This document shows positions 34,683-43,198 of a DNA stretch of 49,256 nucleotides, piece by piece. Positions within the stretch are counted from its first letter, which is position 1. The number at the start of each line of letters is the position of its first letter. The notes under the pieces are model-generated. The model was not told the DNA's origin. It saw only the letters and a list, made by a program, of their open reading frames with translations, and did no database searches. A program made the translations under genes and the position numbers. Source of the stretch: Bacteroidota bacterium (lineage in GTDB: Bacteria; Bacteroidota; Bacteroidia; UKL13-3); the NCBI GenBank assembly GCA_030680835.1, contig JAUXUD010000051.1, positions 1-49,256 on the forward strand. Reading direction: 5' to 3'.

Positions 34683-35742
34683 GGTTATAAAGCCTTATAA
34701 ATTTCTACTATTGTAGATTTAAATCACTTGTTAACTAAAATCAAGGTTATAAAGCTTAAAATTTCTACTATTGTAGATAGGCATCGAGGTAGACGCTGAA
34801 CAGTATGGCTACAAAGCCTTATAAATTTCTACTATTGTAGATTTAGTGGTTATATATCGAATTAATTGACTACAAAGCCTTATAAATTTCTACTATTGTA
34901 GATCTTCTGCTTACAAATGGTACAAAAATGAAGGCTACAAAGCCTTATAAATTTCTACTATTGTAGATAATATCAGTTGTTTGATTGATGCTGAAAACTA
35001 CAAAGCCTTATAAATTTCTACTATTGTAGATGCTACCTCCAATAGCTTGTTGTATTGTTGGCTATAAAGCCTTATAAATTTCTACTATTGTAGATTTCAT
35101 TAAGTAGTTTACAAGTTCATTTGGCTACAAAGCCTTATAAATTTCTACTATTGTAGATATCCACAATGCAGAACTTATCTGCACCGAGGGCTACAAAGCC
35201 TTATAAATTTCTACTATTGTAGATGCCTAACATTCACCCCCCTGCTCAATTGGCTACAAAGCCTTATAAATTTCTACTATTGTAGATACATAACTAAAAT
35301 TATGAGGTTAATAGAGTTATAAAGCCTTAAAAATTTCTTCTATTGTAGATATTTGCATAATTAAGATGAATTATTTTTGGGCTACAAAGCCTTATAAATT
35401 TCTACTATTGTAGATTAGAGTAATACCACCGACTAATGAACAAGGCTACAAAGACTTATAAATTTCTACTATTGTAGATATATGAACTAATATGAAAGAG
35501 CTAATAGGCTACAAAGCCTTATAAATTTCTACTATTGTAGATGCGATTGTAAACTTTCGCATGGCTTCCATGTGGGCTACAAAGCCTTATAAATTTCTAC
35601 TATTGTAGATCTACTGTTACTTCATTTCCTTTTACCTCAGGCTACAAAGCCTTATAAATTTCTACTATTGTAGATCAGATTACTTCCATTTCGCGTTCGG
35701 TGTATGGGCTACAAAGCCTTATAAATTTCTACTATTGTAGAT
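34683..35742 (+). CRISPR. Type V-A CRISPR array, 17 repeats and 16 spacers
   Basis: Repeat of 36 bases: GGCTACAAAGCC, then TTATA, then the 19-base Cas12a handle AATTTCTACTATTGTAGAT. Each repeat can form two hairpins, GGCT/AGCC and TCTAC/GTAGA. Transcription is rightward, as for cas12a. Spacers are 25-32 bases. Variant repeats: first (34683, GGTTATAAAGCC), second (34745, 34 bases), fourth and sixth (GACTAC, AACTAC), eleventh (35315, TTCTTC in the handle, breaking the stem), thirteenth (AAGACTT). No leader separates the array from the cas4 remnant, so it is probably read from upstream. Confidence 0.98.
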
Positions 35743-35929
35743 ATATATTAATGCTAATTGACACTAATTTGGCAACTAACCTCGAAGAGACAAAAACAAG
35801 CGATTTGCGCGGGTAAAATATTAGGGCAATGTATATTGTTGCCTGATTGCAAAATCTCGCATTAAATCAACAGAAAATGCTATTTTTGACTAACCAACCC
35901 ACTTTTGATATGCTAAGATTTGTAGTAAT

Positions 35930-36772
35930 ATGCTTTGGTCTAAAATGACTGTAAGAAATCCTTATGCCTTATATGTGAACTGTGATGGTGCGATGGATTA
36001 CGATAAAGTTAATTCAGGTGGGGTTGGATTTGTCGTCAGTTTCCCTGATAATTTAGCTTTAGATGATAGACTGATATCCATTGGAAAATATGAAGGTGGA
36101 AATATTGAAAGAATTGAATACGAAGCAATAATTCAGGCAATGCTGCATGTGATTGATTTATTTTATGAATTGCAGGATGAATTAGCCAATATTAATCAAA
36201 TCATTTTCATTTCAGATAGGTTTGCGCTGCAAGATAGCGAACGAACAAATGTCTATCGAATTAGAGAGTGGAGGAGAAATAATTGGCATAATCATGAGGG
36301 TAAACCGATTAAAAACCATGACCTTCTTGACAGGCTTGACAAGATTCGGAAAAAATTAACAGATTATGCTCGTGCAAGGGTAAATATAGAATATAGGCCC
36401 AGGAAGCAGAATAAAGCAGCAGACAAACTAGCTAAAGCAGGAAAAAAGGAAGGCCTTGTAAAAGATAGCCTTGCTAAAAAAGGTGAAAAAATAGGCAAGA
36501 GATTGTTCAATGGTAATGAAATAAAATACACAAAGCTAAGAGCCGGTTTAGAGTTACACATTCATGTTTTCAGAAAAGATCCTGTTCAGGAACAATGGGA
36601 AGTTTGGTGTGAAATATGTGAGGGAGAAAACAAAGGCGAAAAACTTAAATTATATGTTGATGATATTTTGGCTGCGAAACTTAAGAGGAGAAATCAGTTT
36701 ATTATTAAAATCAAATCGGTTTATAAATATCACATTGGTATCTATAAAACATTGAAAAATATAGAGAAGTAA
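35930..36772 (+). CDS. RNase H-like protein with C-terminal extension
   Basis: 280 residues (Met6 at 35945 also possible). The N-terminal 160 residues have the RNase H fold: YVNCDGAM with the first Asp, GGVGFVV, the helix Glu in RIEYEAIIQAM, Asp in FISDRFALQD, and a final Asp in NKAADKLAKAG. It could cut RNA in RNA-DNA hybrids. A lysine-rich linker and a beta-rich 110-residue extension of unknown role follow (HIHVFRKDPVQEQWEVW). It lies just after the CRISPR array, on the same strand; whether the two work together is not shown. Confidence 0.78.
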   Translation: MLWSKMTVRNPYALYVNCDGAMDYDKVNSGGVGFVVSFPDNLALDDRLISIGKYEGGNIERIEYEAIIQAMLHVIDLFYELQDELANINQIIFISDRFALQDSERTNVYRIREWRRNNWHNHEGKPIKNHDLLDRLDKIRKKLTDYARARVNIEYRPRKQNKAADKLAKAGKKEGLVKDSLAKKGEKIGKRLFNGNEIKYTKLRAGLELHIHVFRKDPVQEQWEVWCEICEGENKGEKLKLYVDDILAAKLKRRNQFIIKIKSVYKYHIGIYKTLKNIEK

Positions 36773-36849
36773 TATAAGCTCTTAATACTAAAATATTTAG
36801 CTTTCAAATCTGCATACGACACCATAAGTTATGCAGAAACTAACTGATA

Positions 36850-37050
36850 ATGATATTAACACCTGGACTTCTTATTGAAGCTGGATTTGTGGTCCAACCT
36901 AATTCTAACCATTGCTACATAAAAGACAATATTCGTGTGACCTTCTATAGTTGGGAGTATATGATAGTTTCAGTTGATGGGAAATCAATTAGAGGTGAAA
37001 ACATTACAATTGAGTATTTTATCAAGGAATATGGGTTCTCACTTGTATAG
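36850..37050 (+). CDS. Small hypothetical protein
   Basis: 66 codons, MILTPGLLIEAGFVVQPNSN to YFIKEYGFSLV; a compact alpha/beta composition with aromatic residues. Repeated in style on Bacteroidota elements; I do not recognise the family. Confidence 0.6.
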   Translation: MILTPGLLIEAGFVVQPNSNHCYIKDNIRVTFYSWEYMIVSVDGKSIRGENITIEYFIKEYGFSLV

Positions 37051-37160
37051 AATATTGTTCTGCTTTTGCAAAGTTTCAATTTTATCTGGTAAATGAGAAA
37101 GCCCTGTCGATGAAATTTTGGATTTCACAATAAGTGCTCTACTTTTGTTATGCATCTTAA

Positions 37161-37580
37161 GTGAACGATCAAGTGCATTTATTCGAAACTTTCGATTTCC
37201 ATCAAAACCAACAGATGAGTAACTTGTCATTAAGCTCTTTTAATATAAATATACAGAAAGTAAGAATCTATTTTAATAACATGTTAAGAGGGAGGAAATC
37301 ACCACTGAATGAATGGAAGGTTATGGACCTTGACCCAGAAACTATTTTTGATTGGGTAGATGTTTATAAATGCAGGTTTATCAAGGAATACAAGACAAAC
37401 AATTACATTTGCCCTAAATGTGAATCAGAAAACTCGGATGAAGCAGTCATTGATATAGTAATGATATATTTTATAAGCCCTGGGTGGACATGGGAACATC
37501 TCTGTGGTCGAGCAGGTAATTTATATATTTGCAAAAAACACAAAAGGCAAATAGATTTTGATTTAATTTCAATGAATTAA
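37161..37580 (+). CDS. Hypothetical protein with Cys-pair motifs
   Basis: 139 residues; the start is uncertain (Met19 at 37215 gives 121). The core LNEWKVMDLDPETIFDWVDVYK is followed by a zinc-ribbon-like CPKCESE, then CGRAGNLYICKKHKRQ, which supplies two more Cys and a His. Probably a small metal-binding cytosolic protein of unknown role. Confidence 0.6.
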   Translation: MNDQVHLFETFDFHQNQQMSNLSLSSFNINIQKVRIYFNNMLRGRKSPLNEWKVMDLDPETIFDWVDVYKCRFIKEYKTNNYICPKCESENSDEAVIDIVMIYFISPGWTWEHLCGRAGNLYICKKHKRQIDFDLISMN

Positions 37581-37793
37581 AGTTTGAATTCTAAAAGACT
37601 TTGTTTTCCCTGCATTAAAGTATCAGATACCAATTTAGAAGCATTAATATTTATAATGTGAATGGTAAATTTAAGTTTAATTTTGTTTTACCGTTTATTT
37701 TCGCAAGTTTTACCAGATAGATTGTGAAGTGGTTTTTTATATTTTGACTTTTGTTAAAAATCCATAGATATTACATATACACATAAAGAAGTT

Positions 37794-38837
37794 ATGATAA
37801 AAATAGCAATGTTTAATAATAAGGGCGGTGTTGGAAAAACAACTTTAACCTGTAATCTTGCATCCCATTTTGCAAAAAAGCATAAGCAGAGAGTACTAGT
37901 TGTAGACTGCGATCCTCAATGTAATGCAACCCAATTGATAATGGGACTTGACTTCGCGGCAGATCTTTATTGGAATCCAAAAACGAGAAGCCCATATACA
38001 ACAATCAGCGACATATTACAACCTATTGAAGACGGAGATGCTAATATAATAGAGAAAATTAATCCAATTCCATACAATATAAATAGATTTGGAGTTTCTT
38101 TAATAGCAGGGCATCCACGCCTTTCTATAATCGAAGACAAGCTGAGTGAAGCCTGGTCGCAATTACTAAGTGGGGATTTAGGTGGGATAAGAAAATCGAA
38201 CTGGAATACAAATCTTTCAGATAAAGTGAAAAATGATTTTGACTTTGTCTTTTATGACTTAGGACCTAGTTTAGGCTCAATTAATAGATCGGTGTTAATT
38301 GGTTGTGACTATTTTGTTACTCCAATGGGTTCCGACATTTTTAGTATTTTAGGAGTTAGGAATATTGCAACTTGGCTCGACTCATGGATTAGTTATTATG
38401 AAAACGGAATTCAACTTTGTGAAAAACAAACTCCGGAAAGAATTAAGCAATATAAAGTTCCTGAAACTCTCTCAATTAAAACTGGTTATCTTGGTTATAC
38501 AATACAACAATATATCACAAAAACAAGGGACGGTGTTAGAAGAGCAACAAAAGCTTATGAAGAGATAATACAAGTCGTTCCCGATGAAGTATATAACTCT
38601 TTAAAGAGCTTTAGTGATGAAAACTTTCAAAAAGAAGACTTTAAGCTTGGCGATGTTCCTCATTTGTATAGTTTAATTCCTCTTGGTCAATCGTCTGCAA
38701 GTCCTATCTTAGATTTAACTGGTTCTGATGGACTTGTTGGTCCTCAGTTCAAACAACTTGAACAGTATCAGCAGTGGATAGATTTCATTACTACTCGAAT
38801 TCAAGAAAATCTAAACATGAAAAGCGAAATAATATGA
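37794..38837 (+). CDS. ParA/MinD-like ATPase of a ParA-SIR2 pair
   Basis: 347 residues. Deviant Walker A NNKGGVGKTT (8-17, with signature Lys10), Walker A' VLVVDCDPQCNAT, and Walker B FVFYDLGP, then LIGCDYFVTPMGSD. The first 200 residues are a standard ParA; the C-terminal 150 residues (RRATKAYEEIIQVV, then LGQSSASPILDL) are an addition. The stop overlaps the SIR2 start (ATGA), so the two are coupled. No ParB gene or parS-like cluster is seen, which speaks against plasmid partition and for a joint role with SIR2, probably sensing or regulating in defence. Confidence 0.85.
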   Translation: MIKIAMFNNKGGVGKTTLTCNLASHFAKKHKQRVLVVDCDPQCNATQLIMGLDFAADLYWNPKTRSPYTTISDILQPIEDGDANIIEKINPIPYNINRFGVSLIAGHPRLSIIEDKLSEAWSQLLSGDLGGIRKSNWNTNLSDKVKNDFDFVFYDLGPSLGSINRSVLIGCDYFVTPMGSDIFSILGVRNIATWLDSWISYYENGIQLCEKQTPERIKQYKVPETLSIKTGYLGYTIQQYITKTRDGVRRATKAYEEIIQVVPDEVYNSLKSFSDENFQKEDFKLGDVPHLYSLIPLGQSSASPILDLTGSDGLVGPQFKQLEQYQQWIDFITTRIQENLNMKSEII

Positions 38838-39691
38838 ACTGGCCAAATGCACTTATAAAAGAACTGGCTGCTAGAAGATGCATTATTTTTCTTGGATCGG
38901 GAGCTTCAGCTGCTAGTAAATCAATAGATGGAAAAACAAGTCCTCCTACTTGGTCTCAATATTTGGAAGGTCTGATTAGTATTATGAATTCAAAATCAGA
39001 CGAACCGCTCATAAGAGAATTAATTACCAAAGATAAGTATTTAGATGCAGCTGAGATTATCGTTAAAAATATTTCTACTGCTAATTATACAGATTATTTG
39101 AGGACAACTCTTCAATTGCCAAAATTTCAAAAGTCTGTAATTCATGAAGCGGTTTTCAAAATTGATCCGAAGGTAGTAATTACAACCAATTACGATGATA
39201 TTTATGATAATTATTGCAAATTAGGCAACTCAGCTAACGGTTATAATATTTGCAAACAAAATGAGACACATCTTGTATCAGACCTTAGATCTCCATATAG
39301 GAGTATTGTAAAATCGCATGGTTGTATTTCTAATCCTGCTGAAACAATTTTAACACGGTCTCAGTTTTTTGAAGCGAGATTAAAGTATTCCAATTTTTAT
39401 AAAGTTCTAGATGGTCTTTTTTTAACCAACACAATACTCTTTCTTGGATATAGCCTTAACGACCCAGATATTCAATTAATTCTCGAAAATGTAAATATTT
39501 CAGCAATTGGTTCTCATCCACATTATGCCTGCATGGCAAATGATATACACCCAACCATAAAAGAAGTAGTGAGAAAAACTTACAATATTGAGTTATTAGA
39601 ATTTGAAGCAGGTAAGTATTCAGAATTGGAGCATGGATTGACAGAACTTGCCAATGAAGTTGAAAGCTATAGACTCACAAACCCAATCTAA
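38834..39691 (+). CDS. SIR2-like NADase, candidate defence effector
   Basis: 285 residues from ATG 38834. SIR2_2 features: GSGAS (21-25), VVITTNYDDIYDNY with Asn119 and Asp121, SHG with catalytic His162, and FLGYSLNDPDIQLIL (203-217). Proteins of this type in prokaryotic defence systems (ThsA, DSR, SPARSA and others) deplete NAD+ when infection is sensed and halt the cell. The four-base overlap with the ParA-like gene makes a two-gene module. No further domain is present, so sensing must come from the partner. Confidence 0.85.
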   Translation: MNWPNALIKELAARRCIIFLGSGASAASKSIDGKTSPPTWSQYLEGLISIMNSKSDEPLIRELITKDKYLDAAEIIVKNISTANYTDYLRTTLQLPKFQKSVIHEAVFKIDPKVVITTNYDDIYDNYCKLGNSANGYNICKQNETHLVSDLRSPYRSIVKSHGCISNPAETILTRSQFFEARLKYSNFYKVLDGLFLTNTILFLGYSLNDPDIQLILENVNISAIGSHPHYACMANDIHPTIKEVVRKTYNIELLEFEAGKYSELEHGLTELANEVESYRLTNPI

Positions 39692-40050
39692 AAGAACTCT
39701 ACCAAATACTGACTGATCAGTGGCCTCTGAGGCATAGAAATTTGTGACAAAATAGGAAATAATTAACCAAGAATATTAAAGGTTAATTTGCTATTATAAA
39801 GGTTTAATTTTACTCTTTGAAGAATTCCTCATTGATGTAATTAGTGCCCTTATAATGCGCTCTAAAGCCCTTTTTGAGCCGATCTGGTTCTTGATTCAGA
39901 AGTATGGTAAAAGAGATATATATTGCATTTTGTTTTCTCAATTATTATCGCAATTTTTACATGCCAGAATGTAGATCGGTTTTTTCACAGTCTGCCGTTA
40001 GTGATAATATTATTCCCGAGTATATATAAAAAGTCAATAGACAATTTTCT
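39692..40050. other. Gap holding a decayed copy of an XRE gene end
   Basis: 39770-39890 resembles 40750-40890, both the 3' end of the XRE gene and its downstream flank. The rest (39890-40050) shows no gene. Confidence 0.55.
39810..39890 (-). pseudogene. 3' fragment of an XRE regulator gene
   Basis: On the minus strand the fragment reads ALERIIRAL in the frame of the intact regulator at 40801-41040 (ALERIIRALNTSASEFF). A deletion then shifts the frame, after which EEFFKE and a stop match the gene's normal end. The HTH part is absent. It is a broken duplicate left beside the ParA-SIR2 module. Confidence 0.7.
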
Positions 40051-40665
40051 ATGGAAATGTACTACCATATAAATAATAGTCCTGATTGCAATTGGAAAAT
40101 TGGAGATGAAATATATTTTGGTCATGAGGACAATTATATGTGGCGATCTTTCGCGGAAAAAGGAGATTTTATTGAGTTGAATGGTGAAAAATATTCTTCG
40201 GATTTAATAACTAGACATGCTTTTGATACCTATACTAGTAAATTTCCTGCTCCAATAAAAATGCAGGGCTACCATTTTAATCCAATACTCACAATAAAAG
40301 AAGCAATAGACAGTCTTGGCAATACGTTGAGAATAATCAGAGAATTAGCATTTGAAACAATCAGAAATTCATTTTATCCAGAATTACCTAGCAGACACAA
40401 GTGTATTTGGTTAATCCCAGATAATGAACAATCTTATGATTTTTGGAAAAATATACTCCAAAGTAAACATCAAAAAATATTTAAAGTAATAATTGTGAAT
40501 GGAAAAATACATAGAGCAGCACAAAAATGGCTGATAGGCGGAACGTTTCCTTTGAATGAAACAATTTCAAAGGCACATAAATACTGGAAAGGAGAAGATT
40601 CTGGCAATGTTGAGGACGAAGTTTTATTTGAGGGGAAAATAAGAATTTTAGAAGAAGTTGGTTGA
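40051..40665 (+). CDS. DUF2441-like hypothetical protein
   Basis: 204 residues, soluble. YYHINNSPDCNWKIGDEIYFG opens like the DUF2441 group, and ETIRNSFYPELPSRHKCIWLIPD matches its E--R---FP--PSR signature. The C-terminal WLIGG, then AHKYWKGE segment also fits. Function is unknown in the family. The gene stands alone between the XRE fragment and the intact XRE gene. The family call is from memory of the motif. Confidence 0.65.
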   Translation: MEMYYHINNSPDCNWKIGDEIYFGHEDNYMWRSFAEKGDFIELNGEKYSSDLITRHAFDTYTSKFPAPIKMQGYHFNPILTIKEAIDSLGNTLRIIRELAFETIRNSFYPELPSRHKCIWLIPDNEQSYDFWKNILQSKHQKIFKVIIVNGKIHRAAQKWLIGGTFPLNETISKAHKYWKGEDSGNVEDEVLFEGKIRILEEVG

Positions 40666-40800
40666 ATTCAAACTTCTTTATTATTCAGTAAATTGATTAA
40701 TAAATTACTTACGCTAACAGCTAAGGTTTGTGCGTCCGAAAAACAAATAATTGGGATAATTAGCTAAGAAAACCAGCGATTTATTTGCGTTATAAAGAGT

Positions 40801-41040
40801 TCATTTATATCCGTTGAAGAATTCGCTTGCTGATGTATTTAAGGCCCTTATTATGCGCTCTAAAGCCCTTATAGAGGTATTTATGGTACCAAGTTCAATC
40901 CGCTTAATTTGAGCTAAGGAAACTTCTGATTCATTGGCAAGTTCTTCTTGGGTTAGTCCTTTTTGATTACGTAGCATTTTCACCCGCTCACCCACATATT
41001 GGACGATATCCTGGTCTTGTTTTTTAAGGGATTTTACCAC
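40801..41040 (-). CDS. Small XRE transcriptional regulator
   Basis: 79 residues with GTG start at 41040. Almost only an XRE HTH: VKMLRNQKGLTQEELANESEV, then IKRIELGTINTSIRALERI. Divergent from the membrane-protein gene at 41102; the 61-bp gap holds a perfect 9-bp inverted repeat that it probably binds, controlling itself and that gene. Confidence 0.85.
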   Translation of the reverse strand: MVKSLKKQDQDIVQYVGERVKMLRNQKGLTQEELANESEVSLAQIKRIELGTINTSIRALERIIRALNTSASEFFNGYK

Positions 41041-41071
41041 GGGGTAAATTTCCTTTTGTTTTTTCGTTCAA

Positions 41072-41093
41072 AAAGTATCAGATTTGATACTTT
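41072..41093. promoter_or_regulatory. Operator in the XRE/membrane-protein divergent gap
   Basis: AAAGTATCA, GATT, TGATACTTT: perfect 9-bp inverted repeat, 31 bp from the XRE start and eight bases from ATG 41102. The position would block transcription of the membrane-protein gene. Confidence 0.65.
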
Positions 41094-41101
41094 ATAGGCT
41101 T

Positions 41102-42373
41102 ATGATTTTCTTTAAAGGCATTGTCAGTGCAATTCTACTTTACTTCTTTTTTAAGTGGGTGAGAAACTTGCACAGGGACATGATACATCCCAAGAGGCGA
41201 AAACCAGCAAATATTTACAACCAAATTAAATACGAACAAAGTATGGGACTTTTTGATTCGAAACCACGACAGGAGCATTTAAAAGAGAATATAAACGAGC
41301 AGGAAATAACTGGCATAATCCTCAAAAAGATTAGGATGGATTTTGAAGACTCGTTTGCGATGGTCTTCAATACTAGTGAAGCACCAAATTTTATTGACTC
41401 AGCTGGAATAATGAGTAAAGTATCTACACATATATTCTCAGAAGACTTATTAAGAATTGGGATGAAATTGGAATATTTTAAAGTGGACCCTGTTGAAACA
41501 TTGAGGTTGATTGCTATCAAAGAATTTTATGAGGGTAAGAAGCATTATGAGGCATTAGCTACAATAAGTTTTGCCACACGCTTCGGTTGTAAGGATGATT
41601 TGGATGATATCAACACTCTGAAATCGGACCTATTGAAAGAAATGGGAATTGATGAAAATTATTATATAGATTATTATAGTCCCTTTCTAGACTTACCTAG
41701 CTGGCGAATTGTTGAACCAGACATTCCGATTCCTGAGCCAACACCAGATTCAGAACCGGTGTTCGATGAAGATGTCATTCAATCAAAATTTGGACTTCCT
41801 AATAGCTCAAATGAAAAAGTAAATCCGTTATTAAATATAGAAGAAACACATAGTCTAAAATTAGAATTACCTACTTCAATAAATGTCGAAGAAATAAAAA
41901 ATGTATTTGAGGACATGTCTGATGGTGAAAAAATATTCTTGGTTTCCTTAAGTGGAATAACTGAATTAGTTAATTCTTATAAAAAATTATCTGATAACAA
42001 AGGAAAATTTGAAGTAATTTTATTTAATTCATTGTTGGTATTTGATATGTTTAATGAAAAGTATCCGAACAAGAACCATGAAGATACTGATGATTTCTAT
42101 TTGTTATTATTTGAGCAGGCTAAAATATACGATATTGATTTAGAAACAAATGTTCTTATAGAATTTGTTAATTCAAGGTATAGATTTTTTGCAGAAGAAT
42201 TAAATAATATGAATACTAGTAATTACATAGCAAGTAAATTGTATACGGCATTTTATATAACACCTTTTGCAGAAGACCCTGAATTTTCGACTGATCTTGG
42301 TGAATTCTTATTATTCTATGTAGGACTTACAACAATGATGCTATGGGTTAGAGAAAATGCTGATAAAATTTAA
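41102..42373 (+). CDS. Membrane-anchored hypothetical protein
   Basis: 423 residues from ATG 41102 (an upstream TTG is inside the operator and less likely). One N-terminal membrane helix (GIVSAILLYFFFKWV), a basic stop-transfer, then a large soluble cytosolic part: an alpha-helical region, a Pro-rich linker PDIPIPEPTPDSEPVFDED (about 216-235) and a second helical domain. No enzyme motif seen. A repressor-controlled single-span protein is a possible envelope-acting effector, but that is inference. Confidence 0.75.
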   Translation: MIFFKGIVSAILLYFFFKWVRNLHRDMIHPKRRKPANIYNQIKYEQSMGLFDSKPRQEHLKENINEQEITGIILKKIRMDFEDSFAMVFNTSEAPNFIDSAGIMSKVSTHIFSEDLLRIGMKLEYFKVDPVETLRLIAIKEFYEGKKHYEALATISFATRFGCKDDLDDINTLKSDLLKEMGIDENYYIDYYSPFLDLPSWRIVEPDIPIPEPTPDSEPVFDEDVIQSKFGLPNSSNEKVNPLLNIEETHSLKLELPTSINVEEIKNVFEDMSDGEKIFLVSLSGITELVNSYKKLSDNKGKFEVILFNSLLVFDMFNEKYPNKNHEDTDDFYLLLFEQAKIYDIDLETNVLIEFVNSRYRFFAEELNNMNTSNYIASKLYTAFYITPFAEDPEFSTDLGEFLLFYVGLTTMMLWVRENADKI

Positions 42374-42501
42374 CAAGTACTATTTTATGAAATTTAATTT
42401 GGTCAAGGTTGCCGTAAATAAAGGAATTGCCTATGAAACCAGTTAATTAACCTATTTTCGATATGATGAAAAAATTAACAAACATTTGAACAACGATAAT
42501 T

Positions 42502-42918
42502 ATGATTTGGATAATAATTTTAATTGTGGGAACAATCCTATTTCGATTTTTTTTCTCATTGAATAAAGACAATGATGACTTTCAAACTCAAACATTTCCA
42601 GAAAAATTTAATGTAATAGTACAAATGATTAATGAAGTGGCCTTTAACAGCAGAGGTAATATAATTTCTCTTGACAAAAGAGAATTTAACCTTTACGAAA
42701 ACGGTCAAAATCAAATAATAAAATTTCGCTATGGGACTGGGCATTTGACAATTACTTGGAAATATAAATATTTTCAAAAAGAAGTAATCCATGAAAAAAC
42801 ATATAACGACGTTCGCAATTTAAGCCTGTTTGAACAACAAAAGATTGGTGAACAAATGATAAATGAAATGCAAATGGTTATAGAACTTCATAAGAGAAGT
42901 GTAATTGAAGGAATTTAA
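42502..42918 (+). CDS. Small membrane-anchored hypothetical protein
   Basis: 138 residues. One N-terminal membrane segment (IWIIILIVGTILFRFFF), then a soluble beta-then-alpha domain (FPEKFNVIVQMINE, LTITWKYKYFQKEV). Same topology as the gene before it, 128 bp away. Last gene of the element. Unknown family. Confidence 0.65.
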   Translation: MIWIIILIVGTILFRFFFSLNKDNDDFQTQTFPEKFNVIVQMINEVAFNSRGNIISLDKREFNLYENGQNQIIKFRYGTGHLTITWKYKYFQKEVIHEKTYNDVRNLSLFEQQKIGEQMINEMQMVIELHKRSVIEGI

Positions 42919-43121
42919 AATTTAATGACTGTAATCTTTTTCCTTTTTTTTTTCAATTCTATAGATTAAATTTCGATTTTTTAGCAAGTGAACCTGGTAC
43001 TGAAATCCCTGTTCCAAATCAAAATTAAATCCGATACCAAATGCTATGGTGTGGACACCTATTCGGATACCAATTATTTAATAAAGTTATAAACAGCAGT
43101 AAATCAAATTAATACAAATAT

Positions 43122-43144
43122 GGTTCGAATCCCGCCCTCTCCGC
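43122..43144 (+). repeat. attR: duplicated tRNA-Ser 3' end
   Basis: Identical over 23 bp to 21796-21818 and in the same direction. It marks the far end of the element; the bases after it (GAGTAG) are the original downstream flank of the tRNA. Confidence 0.92.
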
Positions 43145-43163
43145 GAGTAGAAGAAAGAGAAAG

Positions 43164-43198
43164 AGAAAGAGAAAGAGAATGACACTCTTTCTCTTTCT
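43164..43198 (+). terminator. Displaced terminator of tRNA-Ser
   Basis: Perfect 14-bp stem AGAAAGAGAAAGAG / CTCTTTCTCTTTCT, loop 7. It begins 20 bp after attR. Before the insertion it lay just after the tRNA and probably ended its transcript; it is now 21 kb away. Confidence 0.55.

Noticed and set aside
35225-35251. Spacer 9 match to the HTH gene near 654
   Set aside because: Only about 12 bases match and not at the Cas12a seed end.
34676-35930. cas1 and cas2 hidden around the array
   Set aside because: No frame of usable length or motif in any reading; the array starts seven bases after the cas4 remnant and the next gene is RNase H-like.
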